Positions 1-7,320 of a stretch of 11,057 nt of DNA are shown here, one piece after another. The DNA is taken from the NCBI GenBank assembly GCA_003488965.1, contig DNJW01000199.1, positions 4,970 through 16,026 on the forward strand, given 5' to 3'. A program made the position numbers and the translations under genes. Source of the DNA: Lachnospiraceae bacterium. Its GTDB lineage: Bacteria > Bacillota > Clostridia > Lachnospirales > Lachnospiraceae. The stretch's first letter is position 1. Every line of letters starts with the position of its first letter. The notes beneath the pieces are model-generated. The model searched no databases, had not been told where the DNA came from, and saw only the letters and a program-made list of their open reading frames with translations.

Positions 1-373
1 GCCGGAACAGGTACAGGATTTTTACCCGACCCCCTCTACGGTATCTACGGTCATGTACTATACCGGAATTGACCCGGTCAGTAAAAGGAAGGTATACGTA
101 TGCCGTAATCCCCATGAAAAAGCAATGCAAAGGGCGTTAATCCAGTACAGAAATCCCAATAATTATGAACTGGTTTACGAAGCCCTGACAAAAGCAGGAA
201 GAGAAGATTTAATCGGATTTGAAAAAAAATGTCTGATTAGGCCAAGGTATGGGGGAAAAAACAAAGAGAGAGCCGGAAGAGCGGTATCTAAAAAAACAGG
301 AGCAGAAAAGCAAAAGCCGGCAAAGAAAAAGAAAACCATCCGGAATGTGCATAAAAAGAAAAAAGAGGCATGA
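1..373 (+). CDS. YgiQ family radical SAM protein, C-terminal part (5' end outside window)
   Basis: Only the last 123 or so residues are present, with codons in phase from base 2. The segment [16 protein letters not shown], followed by MYYTGIDP, then SPHEKA-like [17 protein letters not shown], then [12 protein letters not shown], is the characteristic end of YgiQ (UPF0313) radical SAM proteins, the part annotated as DUF3362. The radical SAM CxxxCxxC core lies upstream of the window. The last 40 residues or so are a lysine/arginine-rich tail ending in [12 protein letters not shown]; basic tails like this are common in the family and could bind nucleic acid, but that is inference. The biochemical role of YgiQ is not established. 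The TGA stop lies 4 bases before the next start, so the two genes are probably co-transcribed. Family assignment is confident from motif recognition alone. Confidence 0.9.
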   Translation, partial: PEQVQDFYPTPSTVSTVMYYTGIDPVSKRKVYVCRNPHEKAMQRALIQYRNPNNYELVYEALTKAGREDLIGFEKKCLIRPRYGGKNKERAGRAVSKKTGAEKQKPAKKKKTIRNVHKKKKEA

Positions 374-377
374 TTTT

Positions 378-1151
378 ATGGAAAGAAAAAAGAAAATTGT
401 TATTATAACAGGGGCTTCTTCCGGACTCGGTCAGGAATTCGCCTTTCAGCTGGACAGAATTTTCTGTAACCTGGATGAAATATGGCTGATTGCCAGAAGA
501 AAAGAACGTCTTGTAGAATTGTCCAAGCTTTTGGATATTCAGGCAAAAATAATCGCCATGGATGTAACAAAGGAACAGGACATGCTGTCTTTCAAAAAAA
601 TATTGGAAACAGAAAATGTTTCCGTCCATATGCTGATTAACTGTGCCGGTTACGGACTGATGGGCAGATTTGATGCAATAGATATTGAGGAACAGCTGGG
701 AATGGTGGAAGTAAACTGCAAAGCACTTACCCGGCTGACCTATGACTGTATTCCCTATATGTGCCGGAACGGGCGGATTATTCAGCTGGCATCCAGTGCG
801 GCCTTTGTCCCCCAGCAGAATTTTGCCATATATGCAGCAAGCAAATCATATGTCTTGAGTTTTTCGAGAGCGTTGAGGGAAGAACTGAAGGGAAAAGGCA
901 TATGGGTGACCGCAGTATGTCCAGGCCCTGTGGAAACGGAGTTTTTTGAGACTGCCGAAAAATACGGCTCTACACTGGCGGTAAAGAAACTGGCTATGGT
1001 TTCTCCCCAAAAAGTGGTGAGGGAGGCACTGTCCGATTCTTATAAGCGGAAGGCGGTTTCGGTATGCAGCTTTCCGATGAAGGCGTTCCGTATCTTGACA
1101 AAAACCGTTCCTCATGGGGTGATACTGAATTTTATGGGTTTTTTTCATTAA
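378..1151 (+). CDS. Short-chain dehydrogenase/reductase (classical SDR)
   Basis: This 257-residue protein has the full classical SDR signature. The nucleotide-binding TGASSGLG is at 11-18, the NCAG form of the NNAG motif at 88-91, Asn113 at the active-site asparagine position, Ser139, and YAASK with catalytic Tyr152 and Lys156. PGPVET at 182-187 follows the active site. It is expected to be a cytosolic NAD(P)H-dependent oxidoreductase, but the substrate cannot be read from the sequence. Arg40-Arg41 after the second strand hints at NADPH preference (inference). The ATG at 378 is chosen because AGAGG (364-368) lies 9 bases upstream and the protein begins directly with the Rossmann strand. The frame stays open upstream to 249, but that would add 43 lysine-rich residues overlapping the ygiQ tail. 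The C-terminus (235-257) is rather hydrophobic and may pack against a membrane or partner. Confidence 0.92.
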   Translation: MERKKKIVIITGASSGLGQEFAFQLDRIFCNLDEIWLIARRKERLVELSKLLDIQAKIIAMDVTKEQDMLSFKKILETENVSVHMLINCAGYGLMGRFDAIDIEEQLGMVEVNCKALTRLTYDCIPYMCRNGRIIQLASSAAFVPQQNFAIYAASKSYVLSFSRALREELKGKGIWVTAVCPGPVETEFFETAEKYGSTLAVKKLAMVSPQKVVREALSDSYKRKAVSVCSFPMKAFRILTKTVPHGVILNFMGFFH

Positions 1152-1176
1152 CGGATAAGGAAACGGAGCAAAATAT

Positions 1177-1773
1177 ATGGGCAGAAAAAGAATTGTCAAA
1201 GGACAGTACGGATATATCAAAAGACAGAAGATATGGGCCAGCATTCGGACGGCAGTGTTCTATGCATTAGCTCTTTCCCTTTTTTTGGTTGGAATAAAAA
1301 TTACGGGTTCAAAAGAAAATCTTCTAACAGTAGCTGCTATTTTAGCATGCCTTCCGGCGGGAAGAAGTACAGTCAATATGATTATGTTTTTAAGGGCGGC
1401 GGGATGTTCGGAAAAGGCGAAACAAAGGATAGAACCTTGCGCTGCCGGGCTGATGCAGCTCTATGACTTGTTTTTTACCTCTTATGAAAAAAACTATCCT
1501 GTCAGCCATATAGCGGTCAAGGGCAATGTGGTATGCGGCTATTCGGAAAACAGCAAAACAGACTGTCCGGCCTGTGAAAAGCATTTGGATACTTACTTAA
1601 AGCAGGGAGGATGCAAAGGCGTGGCAGTAAAAATATTTGATGATATTGAAAAATACTGTGAAGGGCTGAATAACCTTAAGAAACAGGATGAGGACGCATC
1701 CTTTGGCCCATCGGAAGAAAATACGGCTCAGATGCAGGAAATTATTGAAAATCTGCTGGCTATTGCTTTATAA
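1177..1773 (+). CDS. Unrecognised protein with two predicted N-terminal membrane helices
   Basis: I do not recognise this 198-residue protein. A basic N-terminus (GRKRIVKGQYGYIKRQK) precedes two hydrophobic stretches at about 25-42 and 48-72, separated by a short polar turn, which suggests a helical hairpin in the membrane. The soluble remainder (about 75-198) contains seven cysteines in the whole chain: 77, 88, 120, 130, 133, 146 and 161. C130 and C133 form a CPAC motif that could be a redox or metal site, but there is no matching second pair. The C-terminal 30 residues are acidic and probably helical. GGAG at 1165-1168 lies 8 bases before the ATG, a good start. It follows the SDR by 25 bases and precedes the pseudouridine synthase by 34, so it is probably in the same operon. 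By the positive-inside rule, both the N-terminus and the soluble domain would face the cytoplasm (inference). Confidence 0.85.
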   Translation: MGRKRIVKGQYGYIKRQKIWASIRTAVFYALALSLFLVGIKITGSKENLLTVAAILACLPAGRSTVNMIMFLRAAGCSEKAKQRIEPCAAGLMQLYDLFFTSYEKNYPVSHIAVKGNVVCGYSENSKTDCPACEKHLDTYLKQGGCKGVAVKIFDDIEKYCEGLNNLKKQDEDASFGPSEENTAQMQEIIENLLAIAL

Positions 1774-1807
1774 TAACTAAGATTAAGAATATGAATGGAG
1801 CATTCCT

Positions 1808-2866
1808 ATGATAAAGATTACAATGAAGGAAAGAGATTCCGGACAGCGTCTGGATAAATACCTGAAAAAATATCTGTCAAAAGCTACGTCTGGATTTCTC
1901 TATAAGATGCTGCGGAAAAAAAATATTACTTTAAACGGGACCAAGGCAACAGGAAGTGAAATACTGCGGCCGGAGGATGAGATTACACTGTTTCTTTCCG
2001 ATGAGACAATACTGAAATTCGGAGGAATCATACCGGAAAGGGACAAAGATGCTTCGCAGACCGGAAAATCGGAAGAACCATCCCGGGAAGAACAGAAACA
2101 GGAAAGACGCTGCCGCCAATACGCACAAGCCTATGAAGCAAATAAAGGTATTGAGATTGTTTTTGAAAACGAGCATATTCTTGTAGCTGATAAACCTGCC
2201 GGAATGCTGACGCAGAAAGCATCGCCGGAGGATTTGTCTTTAAACGAGTGGTTTGTCGGTTATCTGATGGCAACAGGGAAAATAAGCAGGGAGGAGCTGC
2301 ATACATTCAGACCCTCTGTCTGCAACCGGCTGGACAGAAATACCAGCGGTCTGGTGCTTTGCGGAAAAACTCTGGCAGGAAGCCAAAAAATAAGCGCCCT
2401 GTTGAAAGAAAGAAGCCTTCGCAAATTCTACTGTCTGTATGTAAAAGGCATGATAACGGAAGAGTCGCAGATAGAAGGATTTCTAAAAAAAGACCGGCAG
2501 GCAAATAGAGTGGAATTATGCAAGGAAGCGAAAGATGAGGAAGGTTCTTATATTAAGACGGTCTATAAACCTCTTAAGAATTACCGGAATATGACTCTGC
2601 TGGAGGCGGAACTGGTTACAGGAAAAACCCACCAGATAAGAATCCATCTGGCCAGCATAGGGCATCCTGTGCTGGGAGACTATAAATACGGCCATTTTGA
2701 ATTTAATGACCGTTATAAGAAAAAATACGGGATTGATACACAGCTTCTTCATGCCTCCCGTCTGGAATTTCCCAAGCTGGAGGGAGAGTGGGAGGAACTG
2801 TCGGAACTTGTGCTGACAGCCGGTATGCCGGAAATTTTCCGGACATTGGATGAAGGGGAAAGGTAG
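1808..2866 (+). CDS. RluA family 23S rRNA/tRNA pseudouridine synthase with N-terminal S4 domain
   Basis: This 352-residue protein isomerises uridine to pseudouridine in structured RNA, by family. An S4 RNA-binding domain occupies about 10-66 (QRLDKYLKKYLSKATSGF, then ITLNGTKA). A charged, Glu/Lys/Arg-rich linker follows at about 76-112, and the catalytic domain spans about 114-340. The catalytic motif reads NRLDRNTSG at 173-181 with nucleophile Asp176; the usual His of HRLD is Asn173. Motif III is KTHQIRIHLASIGHPVLGDYKYG (273-295; Lys273-Arg278 key). The RluC/RluD-like architecture fits a ribosomal large-subunit target, but the exact uridine cannot be told from the sequence. GGAG at 1797-1800 lies 7 bases before the ATG. 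The stop is 8 bases before recU. I leave the symbol blank because several paralogues exist in such genomes. Confidence 0.93.
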   Translation: MIKITMKERDSGQRLDKYLKKYLSKATSGFLYKMLRKKNITLNGTKATGSEILRPEDEITLFLSDETILKFGGIIPERDKDASQTGKSEEPSREEQKQERRCRQYAQAYEANKGIEIVFENEHILVADKPAGMLTQKASPEDLSLNEWFVGYLMATGKISREELHTFRPSVCNRLDRNTSGLVLCGKTLAGSQKISALLKERSLRKFYCLYVKGMITEESQIEGFLKKDRQANRVELCKEAKDEEGSYIKTVYKPLKNYRNMTLLEAELVTGKTHQIRIHLASIGHPVLGDYKYGHFEFNDRYKKKYGIDTQLLHASRLEFPKLEGEWEELSELVLTAGMPEIFRTLDEGER

Positions 2867-2874
2867 GATACGGG

Positions 2875-3408
2875 ATGGCAACTTGGAATTCTAGGGGATT
2901 AAGGGGTTCTACTTTAGAGGACTTGATTAACAGAACCAATGAAAAATATCTGGAGAACGGTCTGGCGCTGATTCAGAAAATCCCTACGCCGATTACCCCT
3001 ATCAATATTGACAAGGAAAACGGCCAGATTACCCTTGCTTATTTTGACCAGAAAAGTACCGTTGACTACATCGGTGCGGTGCAGGGAATTCCGGTCTGCT
3101 TTGATGCGAAGGAATGTACAAAGGATACCTTCGCTCTTCAAAACATTCATGAGCATCAGGTGGAATTTATGCGTCAGTTTGAAAAGCAGGGAGGAATTGC
3201 TTTTTTTGTAATTTATTATACTCATAAAGAGATTTTCTATTATCTGCCTTACGAAATGCTGCGCTATTTCTGGGACAGGGCAAAGGACGGGGGGAGAAAG
3301 AGCTTCCGGTTTGACGAATTGAACCCGGAATATATTATGCAGCGGAAAAACAGCGTTTTTGTACCTTATTTAGATATGATACAGAAAGATTTGGATGACA
3401 GAGAGTGA
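2875..3408 (+). CDS. recU: Holliday junction resolvase RecU
   Basis: RecU is the Gram-positive counterpart of RuvC. It is a homodimeric, Mg-dependent nuclease of the restriction-endonuclease-like fold that cuts four-way junctions late in recombination. The 177-residue protein shows the RecU pattern: RGLRGSTLEDLINRTNEKY (7-25), IQKIPTPITPI (33-43), STVDYIG (61-67) and FDAKE (76-80). Asp64, Asp77 and Lys79 keep the spacing of the B. subtilis RecU catalytic residues Asp88, Glu101 and Lys103. IHEHQVEFM (91-99) is also conserved in the family. It is about 30 residues shorter than B. subtilis RecU, missing the N-terminal extension. In bacilli recU sits beside the penicillin-binding protein gene ponA; here it lies between rluA and hisZ. 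The ATG is preceded by AGGTAGGA-like purines overlapping the rluA stop. Confidence 0.93.
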   Translation: MATWNSRGLRGSTLEDLINRTNEKYLENGLALIQKIPTPITPINIDKENGQITLAYFDQKSTVDYIGAVQGIPVCFDAKECTKDTFALQNIHEHQVEFMRQFEKQGGIAFFVIYYTHKEIFYYLPYEMLRYFWDRAKDGGRKSFRFDELNPEYIMQRKNSVFVPYLDMIQKDLDDRE

Positions 3409-3426
3409 AAGGAGTAGAATGCCGAT

Positions 3427-4566
3427 ATGAGCAGGAAGCTGATACATACGCCGGAGGGCGTGCGGGATATTTACGGAGAAGAATATGCGAAAAAATTAAA
3501 GACAGAAAGTCTGATTCTGGAAAAAATCCATAGCTATGGTTATCAGGACATTCAAACCCCTACCTTTGAATTTTTTGATGTGTTTTCCAAGGAAGTAGGC
3601 ACGACGCCTTCGAAGGAACTATATAAATTTTTTGACAAGGAAGGGAATACACTAGTATTGAGGCCGGATTTTACACCTTCTATCGCAAGATGCGCGGTAA
3701 AATATTTCTGGGACGAAGATGTGCCGATACGGTTCTGTTATGTAGGAAATACCTTTATCAATAATTCCAATCTTCAGGGAAAATTAAAAGAGGTTACCCA
3801 GATGGGGGCGGAACTGATTGGGGAGTCTTCGGCAGAAGCGGACGGAGAAATGGCTGCCATGGTAATCGAAGCCTTGCTTTTGGCAGGATTAAAAGATTTC
3901 CAGCTGAGCATCGGAAATGTGGAATATTTCAGGGGCATCTGCATGGAAGCAGGACTGGATGAAGAAACGGAACTGGAACTGAGAGAATTTATTTCCGGGA
4001 AAAATTATTTCGGCGCAGAAGAACTCTTAAAGGAAAAAAATGTTTCCGAAGAATATAGTGACGCTTTGCTAAAGGTAACTGATTTGTTCGGCAGCTATGA
4101 TTCTTTGGAACAGGCGAAAACCTTGGTGCGCAACGAACGTTCCCTGAATGCGGTAAAACGCCTGGAGATGCTTTATGAAGTACTTTGCTGCTATGGGGTG
4201 GAAAAATATGTGTCCTTTGATTTGGGAATGTTAAGCAAGTATCATTATTATACCGGAGTGATTTTCAAAGCATATACCTACGGTGTAGGGGATGCCATTG
4301 TAAAAGGGGGCAGATATGACACCCTTTTGGAACAGTTTGGCAAAAAAGCTCCCGCAATCGGTTTTGCGGTAGTGGTTGACGATTTGATGGCAGCTCTGGA
4401 AAGACAGGGAGTTACGGTAAAAACAGCACCGGAAGCCGAACTGTTAGAGTATACTCCCGATACCTATAGAAAAATTTTGGCGCAGGCAAGAAAGCTCAGG
4501 GCAGCGGGGAAAAAGGCCGTCATGATGCCGCATAAGGGAACAGAAGAAGGGAGGGGACGGAAATAA
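3427..4566 (+). CDS. hisZ: ATP phosphoribosyltransferase regulatory subunit HisZ
   Basis: HisZ is a catalytically inactive paralogue of histidyl-tRNA synthetase. It binds short-form HisG to make the hetero-octameric ATP phosphoribosyltransferase and carries the histidine feedback site. The 379-residue chain has the class II synthetase fold: TPEGVRDIYGEE (8-19), TPTFEFFDVF (44-53), LRPDFTPSIAR (78-88, motif 2 region), FCYVGNTF (103-110), and GGRYDTLLEQFG (294-305, motif 3 region). Where true HisRS has RGLDYYTG, this protein has SKYHYYTG (270-277), which favours HisZ. The immediate neighbour hisG settles the call. The C-terminal anticodon-binding-like part is a stub that ends soon after KKAVMMPHKG (362-371). 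AAAGGAG (3408-3414) lies 12 bases before the ATG, rather far; no other in-frame start exists because a TAG precedes at 3415. The stop overlaps the hisG start by one base. Confidence 0.95.
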   Translation: MSRKLIHTPEGVRDIYGEEYAKKLKTESLILEKIHSYGYQDIQTPTFEFFDVFSKEVGTTPSKELYKFFDKEGNTLVLRPDFTPSIARCAVKYFWDEDVPIRFCYVGNTFINNSNLQGKLKEVTQMGAELIGESSAEADGEMAAMVIEALLLAGLKDFQLSIGNVEYFRGICMEAGLDEETELELREFISGKNYFGAEELLKEKNVSEEYSDALLKVTDLFGSYDSLEQAKTLVRNERSLNAVKRLEMLYEVLCCYGVEKYVSFDLGMLSKYHYYTGVIFKAYTYGVGDAIVKGGRYDTLLEQFGKKAPAIGFAVVVDDLMAALERQGVTVKTAPEAELLEYTPDTYRKILAQARKLRAAGKKAVMMPHKGTEEGRGRK

Positions 4567-5225
4567 TGGAAGAAACACGTTATTTAACGTTTGCCTTGGG
4601 AAAAGGGCGGCTGGCTAGCAGAACTTTGGAGCTGTTAGAGGAAATAGGAATTACCTGTGAGGAAATGAAAGACAAAAAATCAAGGAAACTGGTTTTTGTC
4701 AATGAAGAAAGAAAACTCCGCTTCTTTCTCGCCAAGGGACCGGATGTGCCCACTTATGTGGAATATGGGGCCGCAGATATCGGCGTGGTTGGTAAAGATA
4801 CAGTATTGGAAGAAAACCGCAGGGTATATGAGGTACTTGATTTAGGGTTCGGAAAATGCCGTATGTGCGTATGCGGACCGGAAAGCGCCAGAGAATTGCT
4901 GATGCATCATGAAAGAATACGGGTTTCCAGCAAATATCCGAACATTGCCAAAGATTATTTTTATAATAAAAAACATCAGACAGTAGATATTATCCGGCTC
5001 AATGGCTCGGTGGAACTGGGTCCTATGGTAGGACTTTCCGATGTCATCGTTGACATTGTAGAAACCGGTTCTACCTTGAAAGAAAACGGACTGGCTGTCT
5101 TGGAAGAAATCTGTCCGCTGTCCGCCCGTATGATTGTAAACCAGGTGAGTATGCAGATGCAGCCTGAGCGAATCAAAAAGCTGATTAATGAAATAAGAGA
5201 ACATTTGGAAACAAGGGAAGCGTAA
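4566..5225 (+). CDS. hisG: ATP phosphoribosyltransferase catalytic subunit HisG (short form)
   Basis: HisG condenses ATP and PRPP to phosphoribosyl-ATP, the first and committed step of histidine synthesis. At 219 residues it is the short form lacking the C-terminal ACT-like regulatory domain, so it needs HisZ for activity and feedback control. Visible signatures are ALGKGRL (10-16), DIGVVGKD (71-78), SSKYPN (121-126), and LNGSVELGPMVGLSD (145-159) leading into the PRPP loop ETGSTLKENGL (166-176). It overlaps the hisZ stop in a TAATG junction, with GGGAGG (4549-4554) 11 bases upstream. This arrangement is typical of translational coupling and suits two subunits of one enzyme. All regions expected of a short HisG are present, with no sign of damage. 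Confidence 0.97.
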   Translation: MEETRYLTFALGKGRLASRTLELLEEIGITCEEMKDKKSRKLVFVNEERKLRFFLAKGPDVPTYVEYGAADIGVVGKDTVLEENRRVYEVLDLGFGKCRMCVCGPESARELLMHHERIRVSSKYPNIAKDYFYNKKHQTVDIIRLNGSVELGPMVGLSDVIVDIVETGSTLKENGLAVLEEICPLSARMIVNQVSMQMQPERIKKLINEIREHLETREA

Positions 5226-5244
5226 CGGAGGAGCCAAAAGGAAT

Positions 5245-5991
5245 ATGAAAGAATATAAGGGTATTATTATTGCATGTATTGCCGGAATCTGTGCCATTAT
5301 ATGCGTAACGATTATGACAGGAAATCTGGTATCGTATAAGAAAACCTCAGGAGGAGGGGGAATTACGGCAACCGGTTCGGCGAGCTGCGATTTCGAGTCG
5401 GATTTGATTGTATGGCGGGGCAGCTTTACCGCATATGGAACTACTACTCAGGAAGCATATAAGATTATCAAAAGGGATGCGGAAGTCATCAGGAAGTATC
5501 TGCTGGATAACGGGGTGACGGAAGACGAAATGATTTTCGGTTCAGTCAGAATTTCCCAAAGATGGGAAAGCGAATACAATGAAGAAGGATATGAAATTGG
5601 AGTTTATCTTGTAGGATATGACCTGGCACAGGAAATTCAGGTCACTTCCAACGATGTGGATAAGGTAGATGCCATTTCCAGGGATATTACCCAGCTGATT
5701 GAATCGGATGTGGAGTTTACCTCCGATGCACCGGAATATTATTATACAAAGCTGGATGAACTGAAATTACAGCTGATTGAGGAAGCTACGGTAAATGCCA
5801 AGGAGAGAATTGATATCATGGCGGCGGGAACCGGAGGAGAGACAGGAAAGCTTCTTAACGCCAACTTGGGCGTGTTCCAGATTACTGCCCAGAACACCAA
5901 CTCGGATTACAGCTACGGCGGCGCCTTTGACACCAGTTCCAGGAACAAAACAGCTTCTATTACTGTCAGGCTGAATTACAGCGTCGAATAA
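5245..5991 (+). CDS. Membrane-anchored SIMPL (DUF541) domain protein inside the his cluster
   Basis: This 248-residue protein has a single hydrophobic N-terminal segment (about 6-26) with little charge, then a Gly-rich hinge (SGGGG, 35-39). After that comes a SIMPL/DUF541 domain from about 40 to 247: ITATGSASCDFESDLIVWRGSF near the start (40-61), and the closing strand SITVRLNYSV (238-247). It is most likely anchored by an uncleaved signal and faces outside; no lipobox cysteine was seen. SIMPL proteins (for example E. coli YggE, Brucella BP26) are envelope or periplasmic proteins linked to stress and able to form channel-like oligomers. No enzyme activity or histidine role is established. It lies 19 bases after hisG and 22 before hisD. 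GGAGGAG (5227-5233) is the likely ribosome binding site. Domain call is fairly secure; function is unknown. Confidence 0.85.
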   Translation: MKEYKGIIIACIAGICAIICVTIMTGNLVSYKKTSGGGGITATGSASCDFESDLIVWRGSFTAYGTTTQEAYKIIKRDAEVIRKYLLDNGVTEDEMIFGSVRISQRWESEYNEEGYEIGVYLVGYDLAQEIQVTSNDVDKVDAISRDITQLIESDVEFTSDAPEYYYTKLDELKLQLIEEATVNAKERIDIMAAGTGGETGKLLNANLGVFQITAQNTNSDYSYGGAFDTSSRNKTASITVRLNYSVE

Positions 5992-6013
5992 GAACGGAAG
6001 AAGGAGAAAACCG

Positions 6014-7306
6014 ATGAGAACGATAAAACTGACATCTGACACAAAAAAAGACCTTCTAAACAGTCTTTTGAAAAGAAGTCCCAATAATTACGGACAGTAT
6101 GAGGCGGCGGTAGCAGAAATTACAGCCGCTGTCCGTGACAGGAAGGATGAGGCATTGTTTGCTTATACGGAAAAATTTGATAAGTGTAAAATAGATGCGT
6201 CTACCATACAGGTAACAAAGGAAGAGATTGCCAAAGCTTATGAAAAGACAGACCCGAAGCTGGTAGAGGTGATGAAAAAGTCGGCAGAAAATATCCGCGC
6301 CTTCCATGCAAAACAGCTTCACAATTCCTGGATAGACACGAGACCGGACGGCTCTTTGCTCGGACAAAAAATCACACCTGTGGGCATATCCGGCGTATAT
6401 GTGCCCGGCGGCAAGGCAGCTTATCCGTCCAGTGTACTGATGAATGTCATTCCGGCAAAGGTAGCCGGAGTGGAACGGGTCATTATGACAACGCCTCCGG
6501 ATGCGTCGGGCAAAGTGTATGCCGGAACTCTTGTGGCTGCCGATATTGCCGGGGTGGATGAAATTTATAAAGCGGGCGGGGCACAGGCAATCGCGGCTAT
6601 GGCTTTCGGAACCGAAAGCATTCCCAAGGTAGATAAGATTACCGGGCCGGGAAATATCTTTGTGGCTTTGGCAAAAAAGGCCTGCTTCGGATATGTAAGT
6701 ATTGATTCCATTGCCGGTCCCAGCGAAATTCTTGTCATTGCGGACGAAACGGCCAATCCCCGCTATGTGGTTGCAGATCTGCTTTCCCAGGCGGAGCATG
6801 ATGAGCTGGCAAGCGCCATACTGATTACTACCAGCGAAAAACTGGCAAAGGAAGTGAATGCAGAAGCAGCGAAATTTGCGGAAACATTGTCCAGAAAAGA
6901 GATTATCCGAAAATCTTTGGATAATTATGGGTATATACTGGTAGCGGAAACTATGGAGGATGCAGTGGAGGCCGCCAACGAAATCGCTTCCGAACATGTA
7001 GAAATACTGACGGCGGAGCCTTATCAGGTAATGACGAAGATACGGAATGCGGGAGCATTGTTTCTGGGAGAATATTCTTCCGAGCCTTTGGGCGACTATT
7101 ATGCGGGTCCGAACCATATCTTGCCCACCAATGGGACGGCAAAATTCTTCTCCCCCCTGAATGTGGATGACTTTATGAAAAAAACAAGCATTATTTCCTA
7201 TTCGAAAGACGCGCTTGAGGCTGTGCATGAAGATATCGAACTGTTTGCCGAAAGCGAAGGCTTGACGGCTCACGCAAATTCGATTAAAGTAAGATTTGAA
7301 AAATAG
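6014..7306 (+). CDS. hisD: Histidinol dehydrogenase HisD
   Basis: HisD is a zinc-dependent, NAD-linked enzyme that oxidises L-histidinol to L-histidine in two steps at the end of the pathway. The 430 residues match the usual length. Key segments are GISGVYVPGGKAAYPSSVLMN (124-144), AGGAQAIAAMAFGTESI (187-203), KITGPGN (208-214), DSIAGPSEIL (231-240) and QAEHDE (259-264). By comparison with E. coli HisD, the zinc ligands are Gln259, His262, Asp361 and His420, and the catalytic pair Glu327-His328 sits in SEHVE (326-330). All are intact. AAGGAG (6001-6006) lies 7 bases before the ATG. It follows the SIMPL gene by 22 bases and precedes hisB by 14. Confidence 0.97.
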   Translation: MRTIKLTSDTKKDLLNSLLKRSPNNYGQYEAAVAEITAAVRDRKDEALFAYTEKFDKCKIDASTIQVTKEEIAKAYEKTDPKLVEVMKKSAENIRAFHAKQLHNSWIDTRPDGSLLGQKITPVGISGVYVPGGKAAYPSSVLMNVIPAKVAGVERVIMTTPPDASGKVYAGTLVAADIAGVDEIYKAGGAQAIAAMAFGTESIPKVDKITGPGNIFVALAKKACFGYVSIDSIAGPSEILVIADETANPRYVVADLLSQAEHDELASAILITTSEKLAKEVNAEAAKFAETLSRKEIIRKSLDNYGYILVAETMEDAVEAANEIASEHVEILTAEPYQVMTKIRNAGALFLGEYSSEPLGDYYAGPNHILPTNGTAKFFSPLNVDDFMKKTSIISYSKDALEAVHEDIELFAESEGLTAHANSIKVRFEK

Positions 7307-7313
7307 AAAAGGG
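7307..7313 (+). promoter_or_regulatory. Ribosome binding site that selects the second hisB ATG
   Basis: AAAAGGG lies between the hisD stop and three closely spaced in-frame ATG codons at 7315, 7321 and 7327. Its end is 1 base from the first, 7 from the second and 13 from the third, so the second is favoured by spacing. Confidence 0.55.
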
Positions 7314-7320
7314 TATGGTT

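Noticed and set aside
261..366. A-rich repeats in the ygiQ tail as a possible tandem repeat
   Set aside because: They are explained by lysine codons in the basic tail; there is no regular period.
249..377. A longer SDR beginning at ATG 249
   Set aside because: The extra 43 residues are lysine-rich out-of-frame readings of the ygiQ tail. The Rossmann fold starts directly after ATG 378, which has its own ribosome binding site.
3409..3426. A histidine T-box or attenuator ahead of hisZ
   Set aside because: The gap is only 18 bases, and no stem or specifier structure can fit.
6056..7273. A 405-codon open frame on the minus strand opposite hisD
   Set aside because: It lies wholly within hisD, whose catalytic and zinc residues are intact. 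The translation is rich in Cys, His, Phe and Arg, has no recognisable domain, and looks like a codon-bias shadow.
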